Made by a program: the position numbers and the translations under genes | Shown here: piece after piece, positions 11,208-22,605 of the stretch | Position numbering within the stretch: the first letter of the stretch is position 1 | Layout: each line of letters starts with the position of its first letter | Notes under the pieces: generated by a model | What the model saw: only the letters and a program-made list of their open reading frames with translations | What the model was told of the DNA's origin: nothing | Databases searched by the model: none | Origin: Nematopogon swammerdamellus | Lineage: Eukaryota > Arthropoda > Insecta > Lepidoptera > Adelidae | Direction: 5' to 3' | Assembly (NCBI GenBank): GCA_946902875.1 | Contig: OX336341.1 | Span: 620,001-684,000 of the forward strand | Length of the DNA stretch: 64,000 nucleotides

Positions 11208-11660
11208 TTTTAACCGACTTCAAAACAAGGAGGAGGGTCTCAATTCGACTGTATTTTTTTTATGTTTGTTACCTCAGAACTTTCGAATGGGTGAACCGAT
11301 TTTGATGATTCTTTTTTTATTTGAAAGCTGGTGCTTCCCGTGTGGTCTCAATTTGGTCAAGATCGGATTACTAAATTACTTACTAAAAAAAACTGTGAAA
11401 TAAAAAACTATTTAAAAATATTAAAACAACCTTCAAAAATGTATGAAATAAAAAAAAAATCGAACCCTAGAGTTGAAGGCGGTGCTAAAGCCAAAGAGAT
11501 ACGTCATTGGCTAAAGCAAGCAAAAATGATGCATGAAAGAAAACATGAGTGGATGATATCCTTTGTGATTTGTGTAGCCTTCTTTAGCACCGCCTTCAAA
11601 TCTAGGGTTCGATTTTTTTATTTCATACATTTTTGAAGGCGGTTTTTTAATTTTTTTAAT
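11208..11660 (+). mobile_element. HP element (foldback hairpin family), copy 1
   Basis: Begins 'ttaaccgacttcaaaac', runs through 'gtctcaatttggtcaag', then into a palindrome. The left arm is 11400-11500 ('ccttcaaaaatgtatg', 'gaaccctagagttgaaggc') and the right arm is 11580-11645. The loop contains 'catgagtggatgatatcc'. Related copies are at 29029, 34284 and 51605. No transposase can be read, so it is non-autonomous and its superfamily is unknown. Confidence 0.75.
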
Positions 11661-11774
11661 TGTAAGATAGATACAGCCATTCCAGCGCATTTGATTGAAT
11701 AATATAGTTTTGTGTACAAAGTACATACTGACATGATAACTCGAGTTGACGTTCAGTTGCGATAATTTTTTTTT

Positions 11775-11945
11775 ACACACACACACCACACGCCGTATCC
11801 CGACAATCGGGGTAAGCAGAGTAATCGGTGTTGTGGTGCAAGCACTCTGGTAATTTACATCACAACACCGACCACCACGTTTAGCAAAGTATTCGCACAA
11901 GATGACTATCAGGCAGCAAGTAAGGCACGAAGACCCACTTGCTGC
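11775..11945 (-). repeat. Dispersed repeat, tail part
   Basis: Minus-strand relative of the repeat at 38175-38420. The shared core is 'ccgacaatcggggtaagcag' here and 'cttaccccgattgtc' there, with a ca-rich edge. Unclassified. Confidence 0.5.
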
Positions 11946-12418
11946 ATGACTCGGTATATTTTTTTAAAGTCTAAAATAATTTAAATTACCCCTTATGTTT
12001 GACAATTTATGATTATAGGCACATCAAAGGCATCATGACAGTATGTCAAACAAACGAACATACAACGGAATCTCGCAGTAAGAGATCCTTTGTTGTGTAA
12101 CAACCCGAGAGATCAAAAACAAGTGTGTGAGTAACGGAGCCCTGAGAGACAGCGCTTGTATCCAATTCTGTTTATTTTATAGCCTCGTCGAAACGAGTGG
12201 CCCTAAAAAGAGCGGTCGGCATCAATTCCTTGCTTACTTTCTAAATTGTAGACTTTGATGTGCCCTTGAAATGTCATGATCCATTTGCAAGTCAAATGTT
12301 AGAGCATTACAAAGAAACAAATAGAATAAACCAATCGTGTGTGGCATCATTTTAATGGATAATTTTTCTAACTTTGTCGGGTAACTTTATTTAAGACCTA
12401 AACAATATAATCCCTTAA

Positions 12419-12488
12419 TCAGCCTTTGTAGCTCGATGGTGCTACGTCAAAACGTTCGACATTTGAGGCTGGCCGTGGTCCGGAAAGG
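12419..12488 (+). repeat. tRNA-like SINE head without the 5S-like part
   Basis: 'tcagcctttgtagctcgatg' and, further on, 'tgaggctggccgtggtccgg' match the two outer parts of the SINE-1 head. The roughly 50-bp 5S-like middle is missing and only about 20 unrelated bases lie between. It could be an older head form or a deletion; the match is diverged. Confidence 0.4.
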
Positions 12489-14770
12489 AGGTTCTGTCCA
12501 GGATTGATATTGCACTAAATGAAGGGCAGTCGAGACGGCTAAGAATTATAAGTTTGTTCGTTTTCCGCTTTAGCCGGCACGTTCAAAGGGAACCACTTGG
12601 GAACCTTCAAGAAGGCTTCAAGAAGCAAATGATCACGGGACCCTCTGCATGTGAACAATGTGCGCACTAAATTATTTATTTGAACACTCAGCCATTTATT
12701 TATTTCGACAAAAGAGCATACATTTTACGCATAAACAACCCCCTCGTAATTCTATCCCTATGGTTGACCATTAGTTATTAATTCTAATAACATGTTGATA
12801 TTTAATAGCGATAAGGGGTCGTTGATCGCCCGCTATGAATGTACAACAATTTACGAAGCAAGTCGCCCTCGGGTTAAACTAAAACAGCAAAGAACCCAAT
12901 GGATTCTTTAGCCGCCCTCGAGATAGGGATCTTAACGCGGGCGCGGGCGAAGAGGCCGGGAGGGGGGGGGGGGGGGGGGGGTGGAGCTTTTTTGCCTGTG
13001 AAAACTTTTTGAAGGCTCCTTCACATAAAACATGCTAATGTGCCGGCCGAGGACGCGGGGCCTGGTCCTTCTTCGAAAGTTAAAACCGCAGTTTGATTGG
13101 TTTGCAGCATATGAATTCCTTTCCTTGCTCAAGAAATAACCCTTTTTCTTGAATTTCTGTAGCACCAAGTGATTCACTTACACGCACCTATCGTGTACTG
13201 CACTTGCTAATTCATTCTTGCATTAAATCTGCCCAATTATTGAAATGACCTAGTATAAACATTTAACCAGACATAAATATTATAAACAAATTCAAAAGAA
13301 TACATTAAATATTGCTTTACATTCAAATACAAATTTATTTCGCTGGGTGCTCGCCAGGACCCGAGTCGACCCACCGCACCGACAGTCTCGTAGAAGAATC
13401 CCCTCGACACGACGCGACACGGCCTCATTCTGTATATAATATTTCGTCTAATGAGGCCGACGAAGAGAAATCTCCTATGGCACAAGGGCGCCGCGCGCCA
13501 GCGCGGCTTTACCCCGTAAAATGAAATACGTAATTAATTTGTGCATAAAAGTAATATATTTACGTATTCGACAAATTCAAGCATATATCTATTACTATGT
13601 ACTTAGATAGAATTTACGATTTTATATGTACTTAACATGGAATTTCTGTGGTCAGCACTACGGCAGTACTAATCCCTTCTAGATTGTTTCTTCGTGCCGT
13701 TGTCGCACGTGAGGCATAAATTCAGAAGCGCCTGTACTTTTGTAGCTATCTATATAATTTTGCAACAGACTAAAGGTAGTTTTGCAATACCCCACGAAAG
13801 AAGAGTAATGCAGACAAATAGTTTGCTGCTTAGAGAGAAAATAAAAGTGGAGTAATAGTGGGTTGTTACTTCGAGACTAGTGTTGTGCTGCGCACTATAG
13901 CCGGCGGCGTCCTCTTCCGGAGCGAGGTGGACTTATCCTAAACCGTGGATTAACTGCGACTTCTCTATTAACTGGCTCGGCGTCGAGGAAGCGAGCCACG
14001 CCGCTTAGTGTGGGCGGCCGCTTGTTTCTTAGCAGAAGTTTATATTATGACAAGATGGTGGTGTTTCGCATGATCGTCTGTTATATCAACAATACTGCAA
14101 CAATCCCTCTGTAATAAATATATGGTAAAGTTGAGTACTAACGCTAGTTATTACAGTTTGCGAAAACACGATTACATGACATTTTCTCGATAGAAATAAT
14201 TGCAATATTAACCCCAAACCCTTAGTAAAACCGCTATTATTCAATGAATACTTTAAATTAGATCATGAAACTGTGCATAATAACTGATCTCAATAAATAT
14301 ATAGTCGTAATAAATAATTCTTGAGGTATTTATTGAAAAAAAAATCATTTCGAACTACATATATTTACCTACGTTTCTATTATAAAAATTAATTACCTAA
14401 TACCATAATACAAAAAAACACACTTGCATCTCATAACTCGCAGTATCCATGCACGGCTAATGAATGTTGCTGTATGTGAACATGCGCCCGCCCAAGCGCG
14501 AAAGTTTCGTCAGCTTCTGGAATCTCATCAACTATTCAGGTTTTAATTTTCTCAAGAAAATTGTTAGGAGTTTCCCACTCCTAGCGCCGAGTGTCCGCGC
14601 GCTCGCTCGCTCCCATACCCTTCCCACTCGTATTTCAACATCTAGACTCCAATCTTAAGGAAGTGGCGTCAACATACGTGGTATTTTTTTATGTAACCTG
14701 TAATGTTACACCACCTCACTCAGGCCGTAAATATACTCGTATTATTATTCCCGGCCGTAAGACTTACGAG
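12489..14770. other. No gene recognised
   Basis: Intergenic DNA with a 20-base G homopolymer at 12962-12981. GC-richer patches at 13330-13510 and 13870-14030 have short open frames. Neither patch shows a domain or splice-consistent coding pattern. Confidence 0.5.
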
Positions 14771-14772
14771 CA

Positions 14773-14865
14773 AAGGGAGTGCTGGCATGTCACCTAGGTG
14801 TGATGGGTCGGTATCACGGGTGTAGCAGATGGTGTAGCCAACCGCATCGGCTTCCGTATGGCCAT
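14773..14865 (+). repeat. SINE-1 tail, diverged
   Basis: 'gtgctggcatgtcacctagg' and 'gtgtagccaaccg' match the SINE-1 tail with many substitutions. An old fragment. Confidence 0.6.
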
Positions 14866-14894
14866 GTCATGGTCAGCGCCAGTCACGCCATCTA

Positions 14895-15190
14895 TGTATT
14901 AGTTAAAATGCTTCATACTCCTTTCGGTAGATGACCCGCGACCCGCATACACTTTTCAGTTTCTTTGACTTGAACCCCGTGAATTTTTTACTTTTTCTTA
15001 TTTTTATTATTTGTTGTTATATCGGCCATAATAACACATATTCTGTGAAAATTTCAATGGGCTACCTGTTATGGTTCAAGATATACAGCCCTCGGACAGG
15101 CAGACGGACAGACAGACGGACAGACAGACAGACAGACGACGTAGGCTTAGTAATAGGATCCCGTACGACGGATACGGAAATCTAAAAAAG
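14895..15190 (+). repeat. Dispersed repeat with (gaca)n
   Basis: Contains 'aaaatgcttcatactcc', 'gaaaatttcaatgggctacc' and a (gaca)n run at 15098-15138. It matches in inverted orientation the repeat at 58610-58895. The common 'agacagacagac' and 'ggaaccct' style ends mark a lepidopteran element I cannot classify. Confidence 0.6.
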
Positions 15191-15360
15191 ATTGTTATTT
15201 AAAAAAATATATATTGTATTTATACCAACGTTTGTTTCTGTTTAGAAACAACCCGTGCTCTATTTTATTCCAAAATCTTATTCCATAGCGCCTGTTTCTT
15301 CCGGCCATCGATTTGTCGGTAGGCGGCAGAGAGTGGGCGTCGGGTAATCAGGTCTGATCC

Positions 15361-15971
15361 GCTCCTCGCATCGATCAGGGGGCGTATTCAGTAACGAGAT
15401 AAATCGTATGTTGAGTTAAATTCATATAAATATGCTATTCCCTACCGACAATATTTATAAGTACCTACATAGAGAAAAAGCTCTATTTTTTATCTAGATT
15501 GGAATAGTCATTGGCTTTTAGAAATATTACTTTGTCTCAATTTTTAAATGGTTTGTAAGTCGTTGGTTCAATATCTAATAGCGTACACCACTTTCTTTCT
15601 TTGTTAAATGCATTTCTTGAATACATTTTCTCCGTGATTCGGATTCCATATAAAACTGTAGCTCCCTTCATAATACTGTTAGGCACTGTATAACAGAGAA
15701 ATGTCGGCTCATCCGTATTGGTACCACAGCACTAAATTAAAATAGTACATGTTTTCGACTAACATCATTGTAGCTATCACTACCGAAGGAAAACACTGGC
15801 ATGGCACCTAGTTCACCAAGGTGCAATGGGCTGACATCACGGGAGCAGTAGGTGAGGTAGCCAATCAGGTTCTATGAAAATAAAAATTTTATGTTAGGTA
15901 GTTATTATACTGTATACGATATGTCTGGCAGTGTGTTGGCCGGCTGAATCGGCTCCTCGCATCGATCAGGG
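15361..15971. repeat. 20-bp direct repeats bracketing 570 bp
   Basis: The same 20 bases, 'gctcctcgcatcgatcaggg', occur at 15361-15380 and 15952-15971. The interval contains a diverged SINE-1 copy. This could be an unusually long target duplication or a small segmental duplication. Confidence 0.6.
15634..15885 (+). repeat. SINE-1 copy, diverged
   Basis: Diverged matches in order: 'ggattccatataaaactgta', 'ttggtaccacagcactaaa', 'tggcacctagttcaccaagg', then 'gggctgacatcacggg'. The head is lost apart from the B-box end. Confidence 0.65.
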
Positions 15972-16490
15972 CGGCCGGGCGCCCGCTCGCGCTCCGGCTC
16001 GCTCGGGGTCGACGCGGCGGGGCGGCGGGGCGGCGGCGCGGTGCGGGAGCGGGTTCGCTGATTGCGGAACAGTCGGAGGCGGCTTCATTTGTTGCCTAAT
16101 ACACTGGAGTAATTAGGAGCATGCGGGACTTGCCTGCACGATATGTCGACACTGACACCATATGCCACAAATAAACGTAAGCTTACTTACTAGCTGTAAG
16201 CTAAGTGTGAATGTGACGCCGAATGAGTGCTTCGAGCAATCCTAGGCGAGTAGTTTGGAAGCGTCGTCAGCGACGCGGATGCTGCGCGCATGCGCGACTG
16301 ACGACGAATACATATTTATGCAGTGTCATCTTGCATATACATATTTACGTCAGTTATTTTGAAATTCGAATTTCACGCGATCGAATCCGGAACCCTAAAG
16401 CTAATACCTGCCTGCATATTCTTAAATAATTCAACCGACAGGTGCCTACTTACTTTGCAAACATTTCCTCTAATGGCTGCTGCTTCCTCA
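15905..16490. other. GC-rich patch and unassigned DNA
   Basis: 15930-16110 is very GC-rich with cgg runs. It has an open frame without recognisable similarity, and one of the 20-bp direct repeats lies at its edge. 16200-16490 contains short open frames, none convincing. Confidence 0.4.
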
Positions 16491-16493
16491 GTT

Positions 16494-16820
16494 GTGTGGG
16501 GCCGGTACTTTAAAAGAATAGCCCCACTGCATCTCTCCCCGTGTATGTCGTAAAAGGCGACTAAGGGATATGACTCCCTTCTTATATTACTAGGTGGTAG
16601 GGTTAACCCGCCCGGGTTGGTACCACCACACTGAATGAAAGGTCGGTCGAAACGAATATGTAAATGGTTTGTATTTTCCGTCCAGTTCAGTGTAGCCGGC
16701 ACGACCGAAGGGAAGCATTGACGTGGCACCAAGTTCACCCGGTGTTATGGGCTGACATCACGGATGTTGTAGGTGACGTAGCCAACCGTGTCAGTTCCCA
16801 TAAACATTTTTTTTTTAAAA
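16494..16820 (+). repeat. SINE-3: third head joined to the shared SINE body
   Basis: The head starts 'gtgtggggccggtacttt' and has a short self-pairing ggggc...gcccc, then 'gtcgtaaaaggcgactaagg'. The body from 'ttactaggtggtagggtt' to 'gtgtcagttcccat' is that of SINE-1. A second copy with the same head is at 60613-60911. The 121-codon minus-strand frame here only reflects the repeat. Confidence 0.8.
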
Positions 16821-17203
16821 AGTTAGGAGTTCCCCAAATGACAATAAATCAATACCTACCACCTTCCACAAGTCCGTTGCAAGTTCCATTTTATCCGAGC
16901 TCCACAAGTTCCGCTGTAAAACCAGGACAAATGGCCCGCCTGAACATACGCATACGATCAAGATCGTGCCATTTGTAAACACCGCATGTCGTGTAGACAA
17001 CGTATCTAACTCTTAATAACTCTAACATATAATATCATTGACCTTCGATGAAATAATTCAAGTGTGGAGAGTTACATCGTCGAGCGTTACAGAGTCTGTC
17101 GATTTCAATCAGTCGCACCCCCTCAATTGAAAAACACATAATAATAATATACGTGGGTAAGTCAGCTTGACAGAATCTCGGTATTATTACATTTTACTCT
17201 ACA

Positions 17204-17575
17204 TTGGTAGCTCAGTGATGCGGTCGGTCGACTGTTGTTAAGCAAACCTGAGCGCGGTCAGTACTTGGATAGGTGACCGCTCGACCGTTGGAAGCTGACC
17301 GTGATTCGGATTCTACTTAAAACTGTAGGTTCCTTCCCTTCTTACCTTACTAGGTGGTAGGGTTTATGCCGGCCGGGTTGGTACCACCGCACTGAACGAA
17401 ACGTCGGTCGAAACAGCTATGTAAATAATTCGTGTTTTCCGTCCAGTTCAGTGTAGCCGACATGAAATGAAGGGAAGCACTGACGTGGCACCAAGTTCAC
17501 CCGGTGTTATGGGCTGACATCACGGATGTTGTAGGTGATGTAGCCAACCGTGTCAGTTTGAATTAAAAAAAAAAA
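17204..17575 (+). repeat. SINE-1 full-length copy
   Basis: The head has a Pol III A box-like 'tggtagctcagtgatg' (17205-17220). A 5S-like internal control region follows at about 17236-17280 ('gttaagcaaacctgagcg', 'tacttggataggtgaccgc'). A B box-like 'gattcggattctac' lies at about 17303-17316. The body and an A run of 14 end it. The head opens with a diverged form of the usual 'tcagcctc'. Confidence 0.9.
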
Positions 17576-17576
17576 A

Positions 17577-17668
17577 AAGCACTGATATGGTACCTAGTTC
17601 ACCTGGTGTTATGGGCTGACATCACGCATGTTGTAGGTGATGCAACCGTGTCAGTTTCCATATAAAAA
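17577..17668 (+). repeat. SINE-1 tail repeated in tandem
   Basis: A second tail ('agcactgatatggtacct' to 'gtgtcagtttccat', then an A run) follows the A-tail of the copy at 17204. It may be a dimer end or a nested truncated insertion. Confidence 0.8.
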
Positions 17669-17885
17669 ACCTCGGTATAATTATTTACAAATCAAAAATA
17701 CTAAAATGAAGCCATTATTAATAATGAATGAACCGACACCACTTCGGAGAAGGAACAACACCGCGAGGAAACTGATAACATGCAATAAGTTTGCCTTGCG
17801 CTGTAGAAATACACCTTTACTTTATTTCCAGTATTACAGGCTCACATTATGGATATGTCCGAAGAATAGTTGACCTGTGTTTTGG

Positions 17886-18068
17886 TCGACTGCAGCATGT
17901 CGGCCTATTTATTGGTTTACTAGTGCTCTTGACGATCTTCGACTGTCGACCAATTTAATAGTTGACTCATGCTCTTGTCGAATTTAGCTTTTCGACCGAT
18001 TTATAGCTGACGCATGCTCTTGTCGACCTATTTATTTGTCGATTCGTACTCTTGTCAACCTTAGCGTA
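17886..18068. repeat. Degenerate 45-50 bp tandem repeat
   Basis: About four units built on 'tcgacc.atttat', a 'gttgactcatgctcttgtcg' type core and 'ttagc'. 'gctcttgtcga' or a one-base variant recurs near 17921, 17970, 18012 and 18048. Not seen elsewhere in the window. Confidence 0.7.
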
Positions 18069-18570
18069 TCGACCAAAAGGAAAAGCGTCCGGAACTTGGG
18101 CTTGACTTAACTTTGCCCGAATATATTCCCTAATTAATCAAATAAGCAAGTTGTCGTGTGAATCTCGCTCGAATTAGAGCTGGATCGACTTAGGCCTTCG
18201 GAGTTTGTGCTTGTTTGTCTTTTGATTTAATTCATGTGCCTACGCTATAATGAAAGCTTGTTTATATTCAAGGCTATATGCTGAAGCTTCCTTATTACAA
18301 GATACCAGTTCATCGATCGACGATCATATGAAATATAGTTTCATAATTTTTTTTTAAATCTTATATTATATTAGACTCAAAATTGTACTCGAGCGAAGCA
18401 GTGGGCAAATCTTCTGCTGCTGTGAGAAGGGCTTAGGGTAGATGTAATACTTGGTAGTGATTAAATTCTTAGAAGAATCAGACTGAACATATTTCTGTGT
18501 TCGGAATGTCGGTCGTAAGTGTTCTGTGCTAAAAATAATAAATTATAAGTTGCGAAGTCAATATAATTAT

Positions 18571-18715
18571 AGAAACTGACATGGTTAGCTACATCACCTA
18601 CTACATCGAAGTAGGCGCCAGGGTAGTGCTTCCCTTTGGTCGTGTCGGCTACACTGAACTAGACGGACAACACGAACCATTTCCATTGCCGTTTTGGCCG
18701 ACCTTCATTCAATGA
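18571..18715 (-). repeat. SINE-1 tail and part of body
   Basis: 'gaaactgacatggttagct' through 'ggctacactgaactagacgg' to 'gaccttcattcaatg'. Truncated at the 5' side and diverged. Confidence 0.75.
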
Positions 18716-19195
18716 TAATGAAGTTATCTATCATCGACAAGACGTATAGTATATGAGATCCTAAGAAACCCCAAGAATCCTTCTATTAATTTGCGAGAGG
18801 CAGCTGGGATCGTACAATTTGATTTATAACCCTTTAAAATTAAAGTTAGGTACGAGGGACGCTTCCTTTCCACGACCCTATTTAATTTGTTAACTTTTGA
18901 GCTAACTTCGTAACTTCTTCTCAGGGATAGGGGAGGAGTGGACCCACTGTACTATTTTATTTAAAGCTCTCAAGAATAACTCAATTTCTTGGGCAACGCG
19001 ATAATGCTTTCCTACCTAGGTATTTAGAATAGATTTGTGGAGTTTGCGAATTAAACATTCAGAGATTTAGGTATTGGCCTGACGAGACCCCTTTAAATGT
19101 ACTTCCTTCCATAAAACATTCTATAAGATTTCAAAATATATTGTATTATTTTGTATGACTCGACGTTTTAAAAACTGCACGACCAAGTGTTTTCT

Positions 19196-19545
19196 ATCGC
19201 TTATTCCATGGGGAGTGCTCGGAGGAGCTGTTTAACGCGATCCCGCCGTCCCCTTTCCACCTCCGCACCACGCGCACTGGGTAGGGATTGCATCCCTACA
19301 CGCTGATGCACACACACACTTATCGCGGATGCGTACCAATCGATTCTGTAGATCTTTCCTCTACAGAACCGGTAAACTTTGGAACGCTCTCCCTGCTCAT
19401 ATATTTCCCCCCAAGTACAGTCTCGGGTCCTTCAAGAGGGGCGTGAATGGCCACCTGTCAGGCCTGCATGGCATTCGCAGCCCCCGCATACGACCGAATG
19501 TCCATGGGCGCCATATGTCGCGCTTTCAATAAAAAATAAAAAATT
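19196..19545 (+). pseudogene. LINE 3' end (CR1/Jockey-like), C-terminal RT tail
   Basis: Reads ECSEELFNAIPPSPFHLR near 19216-19270. Then TNRFCRSFLYRTGKLWNALP and AHIFPPKYSLGSFKRGVNGH follow at 19335-19460, the usual end of a CR1/Jockey-like pol after the RT domain. The 3' UTR 'atgtccatgggcgccatatg' and 'aataaaaaataaaaaatt' tail follow. A stop or frame change separates the two blocks. A 5'-truncated dead copy, same family as 54780-55628. Confidence 0.8.
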
Positions 19546-19756
19546 AAAAAAACCGTTTGAGATAAGACGTTCACGTTCAATGAGCCGGATTTTCGATATT
19601 GCAATTGATAGCCCTTCTGCACTTCAGAAAGAGATATTTCATCATTGATTTCTGGTTCATTATCCAGGGCTACGTTGTGTTTCAATATAAATTCGATTAC
19701 ATAATATTGTTTTGCATCGGTTCCATACATCTCGTACATTTGTTTAATCCACACTA

Positions 19757-19852
19757 AATGTAAGGCGGCCGAAGCGATTATGTAAATAGTTCGTGTTTTC
19801 CGTCCAGTTCAATGTAGCCATCACGACCAAAGGGATGCACTGCCGTGGCTAC
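19757..19852 (+). repeat. SINE-1 body fragment
   Basis: Short match: 'gtaaatagttcgtgttttcc' and 'ccagttcaatgtagcc', breaking off at 'ccgtggctac'. Confidence 0.7.
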
Positions 19853-20063
19853 TACTTCACTAACTAACTAAGGTATAGTGGATGATGTGGACTGTATGAA
19901 GAGCATAATATTTTGAGAGTGGGCGATGCGGCAGAGTTGTGTCAGGTACGATCGCGGCGCGTGAAGATCCGTTGTTTCTGCCTACCCCAATGGGAATCAG
20001 GCGTATGTACGTATGTATGTATATTCTAAAATCATACCATCACATTCGAGCGATAGCTTAGAT

Positions 20064-20466
20064 CAGCGGCTCCCAAAATGTGTTCCGCGGAACCCCCGGG
20101 TTCCGCGGAACACCCTCGGGTTCCGCGGAAGGGTCACAGGGGTTCCGTGGGTTACAGCACAAAGCGCTCTCTCTAATCAAAAACGGTTAATATGTTTTTA
20201 ATTTCAAACTATAGTCTTGCTATTCAAATCAAACATGATAATCCGCCAACAATTTAGTTTCAAAAATTAGGTATTTATTTATTTATTTTATTTTATTTAT
20301 TTAGTTAGAGTAACCAACGCAACAGTGTGATCAACACAAAATTTGCAATAGTACAACGGGTCTAGGTTACATAAATTATGTTCTTGGTTTTTATGTTCTT
20401 GGTGTTCCGCCAACGGAAGGACTTAGGATTTAGGGTTCCGTAGATGAAAATATTTTGGAACCACTG
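20064..20466. mobile_element. hAT-type MITE with 8-bp target duplication
   Basis: The left end is 'cagcggctcccaaaatg' and the right end is 'attttggaaccactg', imperfect inverted repeats. Both are flanked by the same 8 bases, gcttagat (20056-20063 and 20467-20474). An 8-bp duplication and a cag..ctg end are hAT hallmarks. The interior has three 'ggttccgcggaa' repeats near the left end, an AT-rich middle and no transposase. Confidence 0.9.
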
Positions 20467-20845
20467 GCTTAGATACTTAATTATAATATTATAATTATAA
20501 TTATTAATATTATAATTATTAATACCTACTTGGTGTTTTACTTTCTGATGAATCCAACACAGCACAACGTTCCCAGCGGGTATGAATGGCGCGTTGAGTG
20601 TTTGTTCAAGAGACCCAATCGGCTTCAAAAATGAAACGCAGAAGCCGAAACTGAAAACGACAACTCGTTAGTCGCCTCTGTCCTCGCCCTCCTCCCCTTT
20701 CGTGTTTCTCTCTATCTCCTCACTCAAGAGAACCTCATAATGAAAGCAGCGGCGCGTTAATATTTTATTTCTACGTGTCGTCGCATTGATACCCCAAACT
20801 GACTCATTTTGGAAATCTGTGCATTAAAATGTGTGTAGTATACAA

Positions 20846-21003
20846 ATCGTCGCTCCAGTTCGGGAGTTATCTAAGTCACATTTTTAGCGAAAATGAGCTT
20901 TAAATGCAGAAATATGCAGAAAAATCTGCTGAATCAACCTGCATTCAAAGCTCATTTTCGCTAAAAATGTGACTTAGACAACTCCCGAACTGGAGCGACG
21001 AAA
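20846..21003. repeat. Hairpin element, about 60-bp arms
   Basis: 'cgtcgctccagttcgggag' and 'cacatttttagcgaaaatg' on the left are mirrored at 20950-21001 ('cattttcgctaaaaatgtg', 'ctcccgaactggagcgacg'). The loop is about 50 bases. It looks like a small foldback or MITE and could also give a long RNA hairpin. Confidence 0.85.
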
Positions 21004-21052
21004 TACTTAGAAATAATAGAGAAAGACACGAGAAAACGAAGGATAACTTTGG

Positions 21053-21313
21053 CTCCACGTAAAACTGTTGGCCACTTTCCTTCTTACCTTACTAGGTCGT
21101 AAGGTTCATCCCGCCCGGGTTGATACCACCGCACTGAATAAAATGTCGGTCGAAACGGCTATGTGAACAGTTCGTGTTTTCCGTCCAGTTCAGTTTGGCC
21201 GACATGAAATGAAGGAAAGCACTGACATGGCACCTAGTTCACCCAGTGTTATAGGCTGACACCACGGATGTTGTAGGTGATGTAAACAACCTCGCCAGTT
21301 TCCATAAAAAAAA
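21053..21313 (+). repeat. SINE-1 body and tail
   Basis: Starts inside the B-box end ('ccacgtaaaactgttgg') and runs to 'gccagtttccat' plus an A run. The head is lost, so it is 5'-truncated. Confidence 0.85.
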
Positions 21314-21428
21314 GCTCGATTTCAGCTCAATAATATTTGAACAAACACTCAAACAAAAATTTTAAGAAAACGGGTCAGCTGTTATATTCATTGTTCACAC
21401 AGTAAGAGTGTTAATTACTGACGTACAT

Positions 21429-22605
21429 CATCATCATCAGCCTGTATCGGTCCACTGCTGGACATAGGCCTCTCCCAAGGCACGCCACCACACGCGGTCT
21501 TCCGCTTTCCGTATCCATCCACTCCCGGCTACCTTTTTTAGGTCATCTGTCCACCTAGCCGGGGGGCGTCCCACGCTACGTTTGCTTGTACGTGGCCTCC
21601 ATTCGAGCACCCGTCTACCCCATCGGTTGTCGGGTCTACGACAGATGTGCCCAGCCCACTGCCACTTCAGCTTGCTTATTTTCTTAGCAATGTCGACTAC
21701 CTTAGTTCTTTGACGTATCACGTCGTTACGGATTTTATCGGTCAAAGAAATACCGAGCATTGCTCTTTCCATAGCTCGCTGAGCGACTTTAAATTTGTGG
21801 ACCAGGCCCATCGTCAGGGTCCACGTTTCCGCTCCGTACGTCATTACCGGCAGAACGCACTGATTGAAGACCTTCGTCTTCAATGACTGTGGGATGGAGG
21901 ATGAAAATCTTTTCATCTTTTCGGAGTTTCCCAAATGCCGCCCAGCCTAGCTGAATCCTTCTGTTGGCCTCCTTGTCAAAGTTGTGCTTCCCTAGTTGGA
22001 TGGTTTGTCCAAGATAGACATAGTTCTGCACAACTTCGAGGGTCGCCTCTCCAACTGTTACGTGCCCCGGGACGACGTGTTTGTTGAACATGACTTTCGT
22101 CTTGTCCAAATTCATCCCGAGGCCGACTCGACCGGAGGCGACATTGAGGCCGTTCAGCATGTGATTCAGCTCCTCCAGCGATTCGCCTATCACGACTATG
22201 TCATCCGCAAAACGTAGGTGTGAATTTCCCAATCCAGCAGCTTGAATATATCTTCTAATGCATTCGTAAACAGTTTCGGAGATATAACATCTCCCTGTCT
22301 GACTCCACGATGCAATTGGATAGGTTTCGTCTGCTGGTCCTGTATTTGTACGGTCATTGTCGCGGCACTATAGAGACATTTCAGCACCTCAATGTATCGC
22401 CAATCGGTTTGGCATAGCTGTAAGGATTCCATAACAGCCCAGGTTTCAATAGAGTCAAAGGCTTTCTCGTAGTCCACAAAAGCGAGACACAGTGGCCGAT
22501 TATACTCTTCGGACTTCTGTATAATCTGCCGTAAGGTGTGGATGTGGTCTACGGTACTGTAACCCCTCCGAAACCCGGCCTGCTCTGGCGGCTGGTGGTC
22601 GTCGA
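21429..22605 (-). pseudogene. RTE-type LINE, 5'-truncated, frameshifted
   Basis: Minus-strand blocks in order from 22590: DYEKAFDSIETWAVMESLQL (RT motif A), GVRQGDVISPKLFTNALEDI, then LRFADDIVVIGES (FADD catalytic box). Next come LGMNLDKTKVMFNKH, VMTYGAETWTLT, and a C-terminal part with KLKWQWAGHICRRPDNRWGR and SVGRPPARWTDDLKKVAG. The YGAETW, WAGH and GRPxxRW order is typical of RTE/BovB-like pol. The endonuclease is missing and the frame shifts at least twice. The 3' end is (tca)n. A 12-bp target duplication, actgacgtacat, flanks it at 21417-21428 and 22606-22617. Confidence 0.9.

Noticed and set aside
16373..16738. 121-codon minus-strand frame
   Set aside because: Lies across a SINE-3 copy in antisense. 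Similar frames appear wherever that repeat occurs.
17204..17330. Functional tRNA or 5S rRNA gene
   Set aside because: The match covers only promoter boxes, there is no complete cloverleaf or 120-nt 5S, and the sequence continues into the SINE body. Same for the other SINE heads.
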